Shown one piece after another: positions 32,409 through 32,500 of a stretch of 32,500 bases of DNA. This DNA is from Symbiodinium natans (lineage: Eukaryota > Sar > Dinophyceae > Suessiales > Symbiodiniaceae). Positions within the stretch are counted from its first letter, which is position 1; each line of letters starts with the position of its first letter. A program made the translations under genes and the position numbers. The notes under the pieces are model-generated. The model saw only the letters and a program-made list of their open reading frames with translations. It searched no databases and was not told the DNA's origin. Where the stretch lies: contig CAJNDS010002590.1 in assembly GCA_905221605.1 (NCBI GenBank), positions 448,918 to 481,417 on the forward strand, read 5' to 3'.

Positions 32409-32500
32409 TATCTAATTACTGTGCCACAACTGCTGACAGAGAAAACCAAGGCGAGAACAGTGTACCCTTCTTGTGTGTTGATCCGGCGGACAAGGGATCT

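Noticed and set aside
1-32500. A true chromosome end or subtelomere
   Set aside because: Blocks occur in both orientations, are short, are separated by exons and do not extend to either window edge as a continuous array. They are interstitial.
1-32500. tRNA, rRNA or snRNA genes
   Set aside because: I saw no cloverleaf-compatible A/B-box sequences or conserved rRNA words by eye; a covariance-model scan would settle this.

Overview
The window is nuclear eukaryotic DNA, most likely from a dinoflagellate-type alveolate. It has no operons, no bacterial gene signals and no long ORFs. Blocks of the plant/alga/dinoflagellate telomere heptamer TTTAGGG/CCCTAAA and its variants recur roughly every 200-600 bp, in both orientations and at internal positions, over nearly the whole 32.5 kb. 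Between the blocks lie short, GC-rich, protein-like islands of 20-140 bp. Read in order on the minus strand, these islands spell the motifs of a eukaryotic Ser/Thr protein kinase in the correct N-to-C order: glycine loop (22.1 kb), VVAK lysine (21.45 kb), HPNIIQ (19.0 kb), VVVMEL hinge (17.25 kb), MTDEAQAK/RLFAQL (16.04 and 15.7 kb), HKDLKP then DNIML (15.7 and 15.4 kb), DFG (15.34 kb), DDFALGMIL (14.65 kb), GTGVPPFF (14.15 kb), AMDLLRSL (10.0 kb) and the C-lobe QSPWL (9.0 kb). The short ORFs longer than 60 codons are mostly translated repeat or antisense shadow.

Layout, in gene order from right to left. (a) 32.5-23.4 kb: telomeric blocks, several MITE-like elements, a minisatellite, two AT-rich tracts and a few isolated exon-like islands, possibly a further upstream minus-strand gene. 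(b) 23.4-8.9 kb: kinase N-terminus and kinase domain in about 22 exons. One AT-rich intron holds a possible nested gene (20.6-21.25 kb). (c) 7.8-1.16 kb: Pro/Glu-rich linker, a Lys-rich segment, a Cys-rich segment and further exon-like islands that chain in phase with the kinase exons. (d) 1.1-0 kb: repeats with one or two more candidate exons.

The most interesting structure is in the introns. At least eleven begin, in the sense direction, with a TTTAGGG block and end with a CCCTAAA block. Each such transcript segment could therefore fold into a telomeric-repeat stem that brings the two splice sites together. Donors are a mixture of GT, GC and GA; acceptors are almost always AG|G; and several junctions carry short direct repeats. 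This resembles the unusual splice sites of dinoflagellates and the footprints of introner-type elements. Internal before/after comparisons (a tandem duplication at 14.86-15.29 kb and a split inverted-repeat element at 26.09-26.22 kb) show 7- and 8-unit telomeric blocks inserted into pre-existing sequence.

Exon boundaries were set by hand from reading frame, phase matching and kinase-family spacing, without cDNA. The kinase-domain exons carrying named motifs are strong; the linker and C-terminal exons are progressively weaker. The taxonomic call is an inference.
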